Positions 40,767 through 49,976 of a DNA stretch of 64,000 nucleotides are shown here, piece by piece; the stretch's first letter is position 1, and the number at the start of each line of letters is the position of its first letter. The notes below the pieces were generated by a model, which saw nothing but the letters and a program-made list of their open reading frames with translations, made no database searches and was not told where the DNA came from. The position numbers and the translations under genes are program-made. The stretch is from positions 1-64,000 of the forward strand of contig NZ_JACMYO010000014.1 of NCBI RefSeq assembly GCF_020889685.1. The letters are read 5' to 3'. Origin of the DNA: Bradyrhizobium oropedii. GTDB taxonomy: Bacteria; Pseudomonadota; Alphaproteobacteria; Rhizobiales; Xanthobacteraceae.

Positions 40767-41999
40767 ATGACGAAGCTGGAGGAAGCCTTGGCAACGACAA
40801 TAGCCGCTGACGATGAGGGGAATTTGACACGGAGCTTTGACGGCCTTCGCGTGCTCGATTTTTCGACCACGATCGCCGGACCTCATTGCACGCGGATGCT
40901 CGCCGACATGGGCGCGGAGGTGATCAAGATCGAGCCCGGCGAGGGCGAGACGATGCGGACGCGACCGCCGGTGCGCAACAATTGCTCGACCGCATTCGGC
41001 CAGCTCAATATCGGCAAGAACAGTCTGGTGCTCGACCTGAAGTCGCCGGCCGGCGTCGAAGCCGTGCGCCGGCTGATCGCGACCGCCGACGTGCTGGTGG
41101 AGAATTTCCGCCCCGGCGTGATGCGGCGGCTCAAGCTCGACTATGCCTCCGTCCGCGACATCAATCCAAAACTGATCTTCTGCTCGATCTCCGGCTACGG
41201 CCAGACCGGCCCGTCGGCGGAATTGCCGGCCTATGCGCCGGTGATCCATGCCGCCTCGGGGTATGAGATGGCGCATCTCGCCTACCAGCCGGGCCGCAGC
41301 CGGCCGGACTATTGCGGGATCTATCACGCCGACGTCCTGACCGGCGTCTATGCCTTCGGCGCGATCTCGGCGGCGCTCTATCAGCGCGCTGCCAGCGGCA
41401 AGGGCCAGCACATCGACGTCTCGATGCTGGAATCGATGCTGAGCCTCACCCTGAACGAAGTGCAGGCGGCGCAGTTCGAGGTGAAGCCGCCGCAGCGGCC
41501 GATGTTCGGCCCGATCGAAACCACCGACGGCTACGTCATGGTGGCGATCGCCAGCGAGAAGACGTTCCAGAACCTGATGCAGGTGATCGGCCGGCCCGAA
41601 TGGGTGTCCGATCCGCGCTTTGCCAAATATTCCGATCGGCGGGACAACTGGGCGGGCCTGATGGAGGGCGTCGAGGCGTGGTCGCGCGCGGTCAGCACGC
41701 AAGCCTGTCTTGTTGCGCTCAACGAGTATGGTGTGCCGTCGTCGGCCTATCGCACCGTGCGCGAGGCACTCGCCGATCCGCAAATCGCTCACCGCGGCGC
41801 GCTGGCCGAGGTCGAGGACGGCGGCGGCAGCTTCAAGGTGCTCAATTTGCCGTTCCGCATGTCCGGTGCGACGGTCGGTGCGCGCAAGCGGATGTCGACG
41901 CTCGGCGAGCACACGCTGTCCTATCTGAAGGAGATCGGCCTCTCCGAGGATCAGATCGCAGGCTTTGCAGCGCAACCGGCGAAAACCGCGCGCAGTTAG
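40767..41999 (+). CDS. CaiB/BaiF family CoA-transferase
   Basis: The 410-residue protein matches family III CoA-transferases, which move CoA between carboxylic acids using an aspartate. Landmarks are VLDFSTTIAGPHCTRMLADMGAEVIKIE near the N-terminus, GKNSLVLDLKSP, and the domain-swapped region around ISGYGQTGP. ATG 40767 has a weak ribosome-binding site, while TTG 40788 has GGAGGAA three bases upstream, so the start is uncertain by seven codons. It precedes a peptide-type importer and probably activates the imported compound or a product derived from it. Confidence 0.88.
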   Translation: MTKLEEALATTIAADDEGNLTRSFDGLRVLDFSTTIAGPHCTRMLADMGAEVIKIEPGEGETMRTRPPVRNNCSTAFGQLNIGKNSLVLDLKSPAGVEAVRRLIATADVLVENFRPGVMRRLKLDYASVRDINPKLIFCSISGYGQTGPSAELPAYAPVIHAASGYEMAHLAYQPGRSRPDYCGIYHADVLTGVYAFGAISAALYQRAASGKGQHIDVSMLESMLSLTLNEVQAAQFEVKPPQRPMFGPIETTDGYVMVAIASEKTFQNLMQVIGRPEWVSDPRFAKYSDRRDNWAGLMEGVEAWSRAVSTQACLVALNEYGVPSSAYRTVREALADPQIAHRGALAEVEDGGGSFKVLNLPFRMSGATVGARKRMSTLGEHTLSYLKEIGLSEDQIAGFAAQPAKTARS

Positions 42000-42067
42000 A
42001 GCACGATCCGGACCCGAAGGGTTGCGTTAGCGCAAAGTGGATGCCGGTTTTCCGAAAGATCATGCTC
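41999..42067. repeat. GAGCATGATC-type hairpin repeat, copy 2
   Basis: GAGCACGATC at 41999-42008 pairs, with one mismatch, with GATCATGCTC at 42058-42067, around an inner segment containing TGCGTTAGCGCAAAG. Related copies lie at 17423-17465 and 56283-56356. It overlaps the last base of the CoA-transferase stop codon. Confidence 0.75.
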
Positions 42068-42083
42068 CAATAAGTAGATGAGG

Positions 42084-42115
42084 TCACGATGCGAGCTCAT
42101 GAGATCGCATCGTGA
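42084..42115. terminator. Hairpin between CoA-transferase and binding-protein genes
   Basis: A perfect 11-bp stem (TCACGATGCGA, 42084-42094, with 42105-42115) closes a 10-base loop. It may end the CoA-transferase transcript, or reduce read-through into the importer genes. There is no U-tract. The remaining 120 bases up to 42236 hold no gene I can support and probably contain the importer promoter. Confidence 0.5.
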
Positions 42116-42235
42116 TCGCCCTGCGGCTTTTCATCCGTTTTACGGTCTTGTCGCGCGCGGCGATTCCGGACAAGCTGCCGCCCGACATACGACGATCCGG
42201 AACACCGGACGTCGCCCATCTGGGAGGGAGCATTG

Positions 42236-43777
42236 ATGAAGCTGGTCGGGCGCGCGCACGCGATGGCGCGTATATTTCTTGTGGCGGGATTAGGTGCGGC
42301 TGCATTCGGTGCACCGGCCCATGCGCAGAAGCAGGGCGGCACGCTCACCGTCGGGCAGGAGCTCGACATTCCGGGCTTCGATCCGCTCAAGGTCGGCGTC
42401 TACGACACGTCGGCGAACACCGCAGCGGCCGCGATCTTCGACACGCTGACCACGCTCGACGACAAGGGCGAGCCGAAGCCGAAGCTCGCGCTGTCGTGGG
42501 AGCATTCCGAAGACTTCAAGACCTGGACCATCAAGCTGCGGCCCGGCGTCAAATTCCATGACGGCACGCCGTTCAACGCGCAGGCGGTGAAGGAGAATTT
42601 CGACCGCCAGAAGGATCCGGCCAACAAGTGCCGCTGCGCCTTCTACATCACGAGCATCATCAGCGTGAATGCGGTCGACGACCTGACGGTGGTCTACAAT
42701 TTCAGCGACCCGTCGGTGAATTTTCCGGCAACCCAGTCGATCCAGAGCTCCAACAACGTGATGCAGTCGCCAACCGCGTGGAAGACCAAGGGCGACGATT
42801 ACAATCGCAACCCGGTCGGCACCGGTCCCTACGTCCTGAAATCCTGGACCGCCGGCGACCGCATGGTGCTGGAGAAGAACCCGGATTATTGGGACAAGGG
42901 CAAGCCCTATCTCGACCGCATCATCCTGAAGCCGCTGCCGGATGCGCAGTCGCGCTTCGCCTCGCTGCAATCGGGTGAGGCCGACATCATCTGGGACGAC
43001 GAGGCCGACGCCGACAACATCATCAAGGCGCGCAAAGACACGAGTCTGACCGTGCATACCTATCAAGGCTCGGGGGCTTCAGTCGCCGCCTTCAACACCA
43101 AGGTCCCACCGCTCGACGACGTGCGTGTGCGCCAGGCGCTGGTGATGGCGCTCGACCGCAACAAGATGTCGCAAGCGATCACCAATGGGCTGGCGCGACC
43201 GGCCAGCAATCCCTATGGCGACGGCTCCTGGGTGAAGTGCAAGGACGACGGCGCGTTGCCCTACGATGTCGAAAAGGCCAAGGCGCTGCTCAAGGACTAC
43301 GGCAAGCCGGTCGAGTTCAAGATGCTGGTCACGGCGACGCCGCGTGGCCGCACCGGCGGTCAGGTGCTGCAGCAATTCTGGAAGCGCATCGGCGCCAATA
43401 TGGAGATCGAGCAGGTCGATCAGGCGACCATTCCGCCGCGCGCCTTCATGCGCCAGTTCCAGCTGACGCCGTGGCGCATCGTCGATCTCGCCGATCCCGA
43501 TCCGCAGATGTACGCCAATTTCCACACCGGCAGCCCGGTGGCGCTGGCGAACTACTCCAATCCGGAGCTCGACCGGCTGCTGGAGCATGCGCGAACCACC
43601 GCCGACGTCGCCCAACGCACCGACGATTATTGCGCGATCAGCCGCCTGATCAACAAGGAGGCGATCTGGTTCTGGACCTTCCAGAACACCTATTACGCGA
43701 TCTCGAGCGCGAAGGTGAAGGGCGTTCCGAAGATGTTCAACGGGGTGCTCGACGTCTCCTACGCCTGGAAGGAATAG
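42236..43777 (+). CDS. Peptide/opine-type ABC transporter binding protein (SBP family 5)
   Basis: The 513-residue protein is a DppA/OppA-type periplasmic binding protein. A signal peptide covers about residues 1-29 (ending PAHAQ), and family motifs include LALSWEHSEDFKTWTIKLRPGVKF (split) and NPVGTGPYVLKSW. The start ATG 42236 has GGGAGGGAG five bases upstream. Permease and ATPase genes follow in order, so this is a complete importer. Members of this family in soil bacteria carry peptides, glutathione, nickel or opines; the ligand is unknown here. Confidence 0.9.
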   Translation: MKLVGRAHAMARIFLVAGLGAAAFGAPAHAQKQGGTLTVGQELDIPGFDPLKVGVYDTSANTAAAAIFDTLTTLDDKGEPKPKLALSWEHSEDFKTWTIKLRPGVKFHDGTPFNAQAVKENFDRQKDPANKCRCAFYITSIISVNAVDDLTVVYNFSDPSVNFPATQSIQSSNNVMQSPTAWKTKGDDYNRNPVGTGPYVLKSWTAGDRMVLEKNPDYWDKGKPYLDRIILKPLPDAQSRFASLQSGEADIIWDDEADADNIIKARKDTSLTVHTYQGSGASVAAFNTKVPPLDDVRVRQALVMALDRNKMSQAITNGLARPASNPYGDGSWVKCKDDGALPYDVEKAKALLKDYGKPVEFKMLVTATPRGRTGGQVLQQFWKRIGANMEIEQVDQATIPPRAFMRQFQLTPWRIVDLADPDPQMYANFHTGSPVALANYSNPELDRLLEHARTTADVAQRTDDYCAISRLINKEAIWFWTFQNTYYAISSAKVKGVPKMFNGVLDVSYAWKE

Positions 43778-43783
43778 CCTTTC

Positions 43784-44734
43784 ATGCTGTTCTTCGTCGC
43801 GCGCAGGCTCCTTTATCTGGTGCCGGTGCTGATCGCGGTCTCGGTTCTGACCTTCGTGATCGCCTCGCTGTTGCCTGGCGATCTGGCCTACGTGATCCTC
43901 GGCGACCAGGCGACGCCGGAGAACGTTGCGGCGCTGCGTCACGACATGGGGCTCGATCAGCCGATCTGGCTGCGCTATCTCGGTTGGCTGTGGCACATCC
44001 TGCAGGGTGATTTCGGACGATCCTTCCGCACCGGGCAGACCGTGCTGCAGGCGGTCAGCGAGCGCATCCCGGTCTCGTTCGAGCTGATGATCCTGGCCGA
44101 GCTGATCGGGCTTGCGATCGGCGTGCCGCTCGCGATCGCCTGCGCGGCCAAGGCCGGCAGCGCGTTCGACCGTTTGATGACCGGCTCGGCCTTCGGCATG
44201 CTGTCGGTGCCGACCTTCCTCTCTGCGATCCTGCTGATCTATCTGTTCGCGGTCGAGCTGCGGCTGTTGCCGGCGACCGGCTATGTGCCGTTCACCGAGG
44301 ACCCGGTCGCCAATCTGCGTTTCATGGTGCTGCCGGCGCTGACGCTCGGGCTTGCGGAATGGCCGGGCATCATGCGCGTGCTGCGCTCCGACATGATCGC
44401 TGCGCTGCAGGAGGACTATATCGCGCTCGCCAAGGCGAAGGGCCTCAAGCCGTCGCGCATCCTGTTCGTACACGCGCTGAAGCCGTCGTCGCTGACGCTC
44501 GTCACCATCACCGGCATCAATATCGGCCGCCTGATCGGCGGCGCCGTCATCGTCGAGACGATCTTTGCCTTGCCCGGAATCGGACGTCTGCTGGTTGGCG
44601 CGATCCTTACCCGCGACCTCATCATTTTGCAGGGCGTGGTGCTGCTGGTCGCCGCCGGCTTCGTGATCATGAACTTCATCGTCGACATGCTCTACGCCGT
44701 GCTCGACCCGAGGATCCGCCATGGCCACGCTTGA
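43784..44734 (+). CDS. DppB-type ABC transporter permease
   Basis: The 316-residue membrane protein begins MLFFVARRLLYLVPVLIAV and has LLPGDLAYVILGDQATPENV, both hallmarks of the DppB/OppB group. The EAA-type loop is visible around DYIALAKAKGLKPSRIL. It starts seven bases after the binding-protein stop and overlaps the next permease gene by 14 bases. Confidence 0.92.
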   Translation: MLFFVARRLLYLVPVLIAVSVLTFVIASLLPGDLAYVILGDQATPENVAALRHDMGLDQPIWLRYLGWLWHILQGDFGRSFRTGQTVLQAVSERIPVSFELMILAELIGLAIGVPLAIACAAKAGSAFDRLMTGSAFGMLSVPTFLSAILLIYLFAVELRLLPATGYVPFTEDPVANLRFMVLPALTLGLAEWPGIMRVLRSDMIAALQEDYIALAKAKGLKPSRILFVHALKPSSLTLVTITGINIGRLIGGAVIVETIFALPGIGRLLVGAILTRDLIILQGVVLLVAAGFVIMNFIVDMLYAVLDPRIRHGHA

Positions 44735-45590
44735 GCTCAGTCTCGAGGAAGAGGCCGGTGCGACGCCGGTCCGCCGCCGCCGGCTTGGCATGCTGTTCTG
44801 GTTCGCGATCGGCTGGATGGTGCTGGTGTTTGCGGTCGCGATCTTTGCCGACCTGCTGCCGCTGCCGAGCCCGACCGACATGGACATGCTGGAGCGGCGG
44901 GCGCCGATCTCGGCCGAGCATTGGCTCGGCACCGACGGTCTCGGCCGTGACGAGCTGTCGCGGCTGATCTACGGCGCGCGGATCTCGCTGATCGTCGGCC
45001 TCTGCGCGCCGATGATCGGGGTCACCATCGGCGGCGCGCTGGGCATGCTCGCCGGCTATTTCCGAGGCCGCTTCGAATCCTTCGTGGTCGGCAGCATGGA
45101 TGTGCTGCTGGCGTTCCCGCCGCTGATCCTGGCGCTCGCGGTCACCGCCTATCTCGGCCAGTCGATCTTCAACCTGACCTACATCCTCGGTGTGCTCGGC
45201 ATTCCCGCCTTCATGCGGGTGTCGCGGGCAGCGACCCTGACGCTGGCGCGACGCGAATTCGTCATCGCGGCGCAGGCGCTCGGCGCCACGCATGCGCGCA
45301 TCCTGCTGCGGGAGCTGCTGCCCAACGTGCTGCTGCCGCTGCTCGCCTTCTTCCTGCTCGGCGTCGCCGTCACCATCGTGGTCGAGGGCTCGCTGTCCTT
45401 CCTCGGCCTCGGCGTGCCGCCGCCGATCTCGAGCTGGGGCAGCATGATCGGCGAGGGACGTGAAAGCCTTGATGTCGCGCCAATGCTCGCCTTCATTCCG
45501 GCGATCGCGATGTTCCTGACCGTGCTCGCGTTCAACCTGATCGGCGACACGATGCGGGCGCTGACCGACCCAAGGCAGGGTGCGCTATGA
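44721..45590 (+). CDS. DppC-type ABC transporter permease
   Basis: The 289-residue membrane protein contains HWLGTDGLGRDELSRLIYGAR, the DppC/OppC hallmark, an EAA-like loop at EFVIAAQALGATHARIL, and a GVPPPISSWGSMIGEG segment near the end. It forms the channel with DppB. Its stop overlaps the start of the next ATPase gene (ATGA). Confidence 0.92.
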   Translation: MATLELSLEEEAGATPVRRRRLGMLFWFAIGWMVLVFAVAIFADLLPLPSPTDMDMLERRAPISAEHWLGTDGLGRDELSRLIYGARISLIVGLCAPMIGVTIGGALGMLAGYFRGRFESFVVGSMDVLLAFPPLILALAVTAYLGQSIFNLTYILGVLGIPAFMRVSRAATLTLARREFVIAAQALGATHARILLRELLPNVLLPLLAFFLLGVAVTIVVEGSLSFLGLGVPPPISSWGSMIGEGRESLDVAPMLAFIPAIAMFLTVLAFNLIGDTMRALTDPRQGAL

Positions 45591-46573
45591 GCGGTGCATT
45601 GCTTTCGGTCGAGGACGCGGTGGTCGACCTGCCGACGCCGCGCGGCAATCTGCGGGCGGTGGATCATGTCGATCTCGCCGTCGGCGCCGGCAAGACGCTC
45701 GGCATTGTCGGCGAGTCCGGCTGCGGCAAGACCATGCTGTCGCGGGCGGTCCTGCAACTGCTGCCCAAGAAGGCGAAGCTGTCCGGCCGCGTGATGTTCA
45801 ACGGGCAGGATCTCACGACCCTGTCGGCTGAGAAATTGCGCAAGCTGCGCGGCCGCTCGCTCGCGGTGGTGTTCCAGGACCCCATGACCTCGCTCAATCC
45901 GGTGCTGACCATCGGCACCCAGCTGATCGAGACCATTCAGGAGCATCTCGAGCTCGATCTTGCTCAAGCCAGGCAGCGCAGCATCGAATTGCTGGCGGCG
46001 GTCGGCATTCCCGCCCCCGAGCAGCGGCTGGCGCAATATCCGCATCAGCTCTCCGGCGGCATGCGCCAGCGCGTCGCGATCGCTATAGCGCTGTCCTGCG
46101 AGCCGCAGCTGCTGATCGCGGACGAGCCGACCACCGCGCTCGACGTCACGATCCAGGCCCAGATCCTCGATCTGCTGGCACGCGAGCAGCAGCGCCGTCA
46201 TATGGCGATGATCATCATCACGCATGACCTCGGCGTGGTGGCCGGCCGCACCGACGAGGTCGCGGTGATGTATGCCGGGCGCGTCGTCGAGCGGGCGCCG
46301 ACGCCTGCCTTGTTCAAGCAAATGCGGATGCCCTACACCGAGGCGCTGCTCGCGGCGTTGCCGAAGCTCGATGTCGCGCCGCATACGCCGCTGCCGGCGA
46401 TTTCGGGACGTCCGCCCGATCCGACCCGGCCGATGAAGGGCTGCTCGTTCTCGCCGCGCTGCCGTTATTCCGCCGGGCGCTGTACCACCGAAAAGCCGCG
46501 GCTCAGCCCTGCTGAGACGCAGGAGCATCTCTATGCCTGCTTCCATCCGATCGCGGCGGGGGTAGGCGCATGA
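45587..46573 (+). CDS. DppD-type ABC transporter ATP-binding protein
   Basis: The 328-residue ATPase has a Walker A at GESGCGKTM, the signature [15 protein letters not shown] and a Walker B at [12 protein letters not shown]. The C-terminal oligopeptide-ABC extension with a Cys-containing [15 protein letters not shown] motif is present. Overlapping start and stop codons tie it to both neighbours. Confidence 0.93.
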   Translation: MSGALLSVEDAVVDLPTPRGNLRAVDHVDLAVGAGKTLGIVGESGCGKTMLSRAVLQLLPKKAKLSGRVMFNGQDLTTLSAEKLRKLRGRSLAVVFQDPMTSLNPVLTIGTQLIETIQEHLELDLAQARQRSIELLAAVGIPAPEQRLAQYPHQLSGGMRQRVAIAIALSCEPQLLIADEPTTALDVTIQAQILDLLAREQQRRHMAMIIITHDLGVVAGRTDEVAVMYAGRVVERAPTPALFKQMRMPYTEALLAALPKLDVAPHTPLPAISGRPPDPTRPMKGCSFSPRCRYSAGRCTTEKPRLSPAETQEHLYACFHPIAAGVGA

Positions 46574-47538
46574 TGTTGCAGGCCGCATCCGATCCGCTGA
46601 TGAAAGTGGAAAACCTCGTCGTCGAATATTCGGTGGGGGGTAAGACCATCCATGCCGTGTCCGATGTCAGCCTCGAGATCGCGCGCGGCGAGACGCTGGG
46701 GCTGGTCGGCGAATCCGGCTGCGGCAAGTCGACGCTCGGCCGCGCCGTGCTGCAATTGCGCCAGGCCGTCTCGGGCAAGGTGCTGTTCGACGGGCACGAT
46801 CTCACCACCCTGAAGGGCGAGCCGCTGCGCAAGATGCGCCGGCGCGTGCAGCTGATCTTTCAGGACCCGATTGCATCGCTCAACCCGCGGCGGCGGATCG
46901 GTGATATCGTCGCCGAGCCGCTGGTGATCGCGGGGGTTAGGGATCCCGAGGAACGCGCTCGGCGCGTCAGCGACGTGCTGTCGGCGGTCGGCCTCGATCC
47001 GGCGCTGGTGAGCGGGCGGCTGCCGCATGAGTTCTCCGGCGGACAGTGCCAGCGCATCTGCATCGCCCGCTCGCTGGTGCTCAATCCGGAATTCGTGATC
47101 TGCGACGAGCCGGTGTCCGCGCTCGACGTTTCAATTCGCGCGCAGATCCTCAATCTGCTGGAGGAGATGAAGGCGCGCTACGGCCTGACCCTGCTGTTTA
47201 TCGCCCACGACCTAGCCGTGGTGAAGGCGGTCAGCGATCGCGTTGCGGTGATGTATCTCGGCCGGCTTTGCGAGGTCGGTCCGTCGGAGCAACTGTTTGC
47301 CCGGCCGGCGCATCCCTATACCGCGCTGCTCATCGAAGCGATCCCGGTGCCAGATCCGGACGTCCGTCCGACCCAGAGCGTGCCGGTCGGCGAGCCGCCG
47401 TCGCCGATCGCCCCGCCCTCCGGCTGTCGCTTCCGCACCCGCTGTCCGCGGGCCGACGCGCGCTGTGCCGGCGAGGTGCCGGAACTGCGCGTGGTGGCGC
47501 CCGGCCAGTTCGCGGCTTGCCATCACCCACTGATCTGA
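46570..47538 (+). CDS. DppF-type ABC transporter ATP-binding protein
   Basis: The 322-residue ATPase has a Walker A at GESGCGKST, the signature FSGGQCQRICIARSL and a Walker B at FVICDEPVSALD. It carries the same C-terminal Cys-rich extension (GCRFRTRCPRADARC). It completes the five-gene importer. A 122-base gap separates it from the alcohol dehydrogenase gene. Confidence 0.93.
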   Translation: MMLQAASDPLMKVENLVVEYSVGGKTIHAVSDVSLEIARGETLGLVGESGCGKSTLGRAVLQLRQAVSGKVLFDGHDLTTLKGEPLRKMRRRVQLIFQDPIASLNPRRRIGDIVAEPLVIAGVRDPEERARRVSDVLSAVGLDPALVSGRLPHEFSGGQCQRICIARSLVLNPEFVICDEPVSALDVSIRAQILNLLEEMKARYGLTLLFIAHDLAVVKAVSDRVAVMYLGRLCEVGPSEQLFARPAHPYTALLIEAIPVPDPDVRPTQSVPVGEPPSPIAPPSGCRFRTRCPRADARCAGEVPELRVVAPGQFAACHHPLI

Positions 47539-47660
47539 ATAGGCCTTGGCCCTTCGAACGAGCTGCATGGCGGCTTGCTCGAAAATGGGGTCATGAGCGT
47601 TTGTCCCGCGCGGGCAGGCGTGGCAAGGTCGGCGCAAGAACAAGCTTCGGGAGAACAGCG

Positions 47661-48731
47661 ATGAAGAGTTTCCAGGTCGTCGATTTCAACGCCCCCTTGA
47701 AAGAGGTCGATCATCCGACACCGCGGCCGTCCGGCACGCAGGTCTTGATCAAGGTCAAGGCCGCCGGCGTCTGCCACAGCGACCTGCACATCTGGGAAGG
47801 CGGCTATGATCTCGGCCATGGCCGCAAGCCGCTGTCACTGAAGGATCGCGGCGTCTCGCTGCCGCGCACGATGGGCCATGAGACGGTCGGCGAGATCATA
47901 GCCTTCGGCCCCGATGTCAAAGATGCCGACAAGGGCGGCCTCAAGGTCGGCGATGTCACATTGGCCTATCCCTGGCTCGGCTGCGGCAAATGTCCGACCT
48001 GCGTCGGCGGCGACGAGAACATGTGCGCGATCAAGCCGAATGCGCTCGGCGTCTATTGCGACGGCGGCTACGCCGATCACATGACGGTGCCGCATCCGAA
48101 ATATCTGCTCGACCTCAAGGGGCTCGATCCGGTCACGGCCGCGCCTTACGCCTGCTCGGGTGTCACGACCTACAGCGCGCTGAAGAAGGTCGAGAAGGAC
48201 CTCGACACGCCGATCGTGATCTTCGGCGCCGGCGGTCTCGGTCTGATGGCGCTGTCGCTGTTGAAGGCGATGGGCGGCAAGGGCGCGATCGTGGTCGACA
48301 TCGACGCCAGGAAGCGTGAGGCGGCCGAGGCCGCCGGCGCGCTCGCGACCGTCGACGGCAAGGCGCCCGACGCACTGGAGCAGCTGATCAAGAAGGCGGG
48401 CCAGCCGATCCGCGCCGCGATCGATCTGGTCGGCAATGCCCAGACTTCGCAGCTCGGCTTCGACTGCCTGACCAAGGGCGGCAAGCTCGTGATCGTCGGC
48501 CTATTCGGCGGTGGCGCGACCTGGGCACTGCCGCTGATCCCGATCAAGGCGGTCACCATCCAGGGCAGCTATGTCGGCAATCTCAGGGAGACGCAGGAGT
48601 TGCTCGACCTGGTGCGGACCAAGAAGATTCCGGCGATCCCGGTCACGCCGATGCCGCTGGCCAAGGCGAACGAGGCGCTGACCAATCTGCAGAAGGGCCA
48701 GCTCGTCGGGCGCGCCGTGCTGACGCCGTAA
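47661..48731 (+). CDS. Zinc-dependent alcohol dehydrogenase
   Basis: The 356-residue enzyme is a medium-chain dehydrogenase oxidising an alcohol with NAD(P). The catalytic zinc site is marked by GVCHSDLH and GHETVGEI; the structural zinc site by GCGKCPTCVGGDENMC. The nucleotide-binding glycines are in FGAGGLGLMALSLL, near residue 190. The start ATG 47661 has GGGAGAA upstream. An open frame upstream is unsupported. It probably works on a metabolite delivered by the importer or CoA-transferase set, but this is inference. Confidence 0.9.
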   Translation: MKSFQVVDFNAPLKEVDHPTPRPSGTQVLIKVKAAGVCHSDLHIWEGGYDLGHGRKPLSLKDRGVSLPRTMGHETVGEIIAFGPDVKDADKGGLKVGDVTLAYPWLGCGKCPTCVGGDENMCAIKPNALGVYCDGGYADHMTVPHPKYLLDLKGLDPVTAAPYACSGVTTYSALKKVEKDLDTPIVIFGAGGLGLMALSLLKAMGGKGAIVVDIDARKREAAEAAGALATVDGKAPDALEQLIKKAGQPIRAAIDLVGNAQTSQLGFDCLTKGGKLVIVGLFGGGATWALPLIPIKAVTIQGSYVGNLRETQELLDLVRTKKIPAIPVTPMPLAKANEALTNLQKGQLVGRAVLTP

Positions 48732-48734
48732 CTG

Positions 48735-48825
48735 CCACCGCCGTCATTCCGGGGCACGCGAAGCGTGAACCCGGAATCTCCAGATTCCGGGTTCGATGCT
48801 GCGCATCGCCCGGGAATGACGATCA
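48735..48825. repeat. CGTCATTCCGGGG-type intergenic repeat
   Basis: Outer arms CGTCATTCC (48742-48750) and GGAATGACG (48813-48821) are complementary. Inside is a perfect 13-bp stem, GAACCCGGAATCT (48767-48779) with 48782-48794. This is the compact form of a dispersed repeat family of Bradyrhizobium-type genomes. Confidence 0.75.
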
Positions 48826-48841
48826 TCTTTCGGGAGTCCCC

Positions 48842-49924
48842 ATGTCCGCCAACGACGCACTCCACATCGCAGTTCTCGGTGGCGATGGCATCGGTCCCGA
48901 GGTGATGGCGCCGGCGCTCGAAGTGCTGCGCAAGATCGAGGCGTCGGCCGGCCTCAAATTCCGCTTCACCGAGGCGGCGGCCGGCGCTGGCCATTACAGG
49001 GAAACCGGCAAGTCGATGCCGGAGAGCACGATCCGGCTGTGCGAGGAGGCCGATGCGATCCTGCTCGGAGCCTGCGGCCTGCCGGCGGTGCGTTACCCCG
49101 ACAACACCGAGATCGCGCCGCAGATCGAATTGCGCGTGATCTTCGATCTCTATGCCGGCGTGCGGCCCGCGCGATTGATCCCGGGTGTGGCCAGCACGAT
49201 CGTCGGCGCCGATCAGAAGGGCATCGACCTGGTCGTGATCCGGGAATCGACCGAAGGCCTGTTCGCCTCGATGGGCAAGGGCGTCGTCACCGAGGGCGAG
49301 GCGCGCGAGACGATGGTGATCACGCGCCGCACCTCCGAGCGGCTGTTCGAGTTCTCGTTCCGGCTTGCCGAACGCCGCAAGGCGCGCGGCAAGGTCAATG
49401 GCGGGCTGACCTGCGTCGACAAGGCAAACGTGTTCAAGGCGTTCGCGTTCTTCCGCAGCATCTTCGACGAGACCGCGAAGCGCCATCCTGACGTCAGGGC
49501 CGATCACCTCTACATCGACGCGACCGCGGCCGCGCTGGTGAAGCGTCCCTGGGACTTCGACGTCATGGTGACCGAGAACATGTTCGGCGACATCCTGTCT
49601 GATCTCACTGCCGGCCTGATCGGTGGCATGGGCATGGCGCCGTCGGCCGACATCGGTGATCGCTACGCCGTTTTTCAACCGTGTCACGGCACGGCACCCG
49701 ACATCATGGGGCAGGGCAAGGCCAACCCGACCGCGATGATCCTGTCGGCTGCGATGATGCTGGACTGGCTCGCCGACAAGCACGGTCTCGAAGGCGCAGC
49801 GGAAGCCGGCGAGCGAATCGAGCGCGCGGTCGACAAGGTCTACGCCGGCGGCATCAAGCCGTTCGAGTTCGGCGGCAGCAACGGCACCGCCGATGTCGCG
49901 AAGGCCGTGCTGGCGGCGCTCTGA
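48842..49924 (+). CDS. Isocitrate/isopropylmalate-type beta-decarboxylating dehydrogenase
   Basis: The 360-residue protein belongs to the LeuB/Icd/tartrate dehydrogenase family, NAD(P)- and metal-dependent oxidative decarboxylases of 2-hydroxy acids. Landmarks are LGGDGIGPEVMAPAL at the N-terminus, VIRESTEGLFASMG, and the metal-binding aspartates in MVTENMFGDILSDLTAGLIGG (split). The C-terminal FQPCHGTAPDIMGQGKANP confirms the family. A separate leuB for leucine biosynthesis would be expected elsewhere, so this copy is probably catabolic. It is the last gene of the plus-strand block starting at 40767. Confidence 0.9.
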   Translation: MSANDALHIAVLGGDGIGPEVMAPALEVLRKIEASAGLKFRFTEAAAGAGHYRETGKSMPESTIRLCEEADAILLGACGLPAVRYPDNTEIAPQIELRVIFDLYAGVRPARLIPGVASTIVGADQKGIDLVVIRESTEGLFASMGKGVVTEGEARETMVITRRTSERLFEFSFRLAERRKARGKVNGGLTCVDKANVFKAFAFFRSIFDETAKRHPDVRADHLYIDATAAALVKRPWDFDVMVTENMFGDILSDLTAGLIGGMGMAPSADIGDRYAVFQPCHGTAPDIMGQGKANPTAMILSAAMMLDWLADKHGLEGAAEAGERIERAVDKVYAGGIKPFEFGGSNGTADVAKAVLAAL

Positions 49925-49976
49925 CGGCGACGAGACCGAGCCCGCCTCGTTCTGCTGCGTTGGCTGACCGGAGCCG

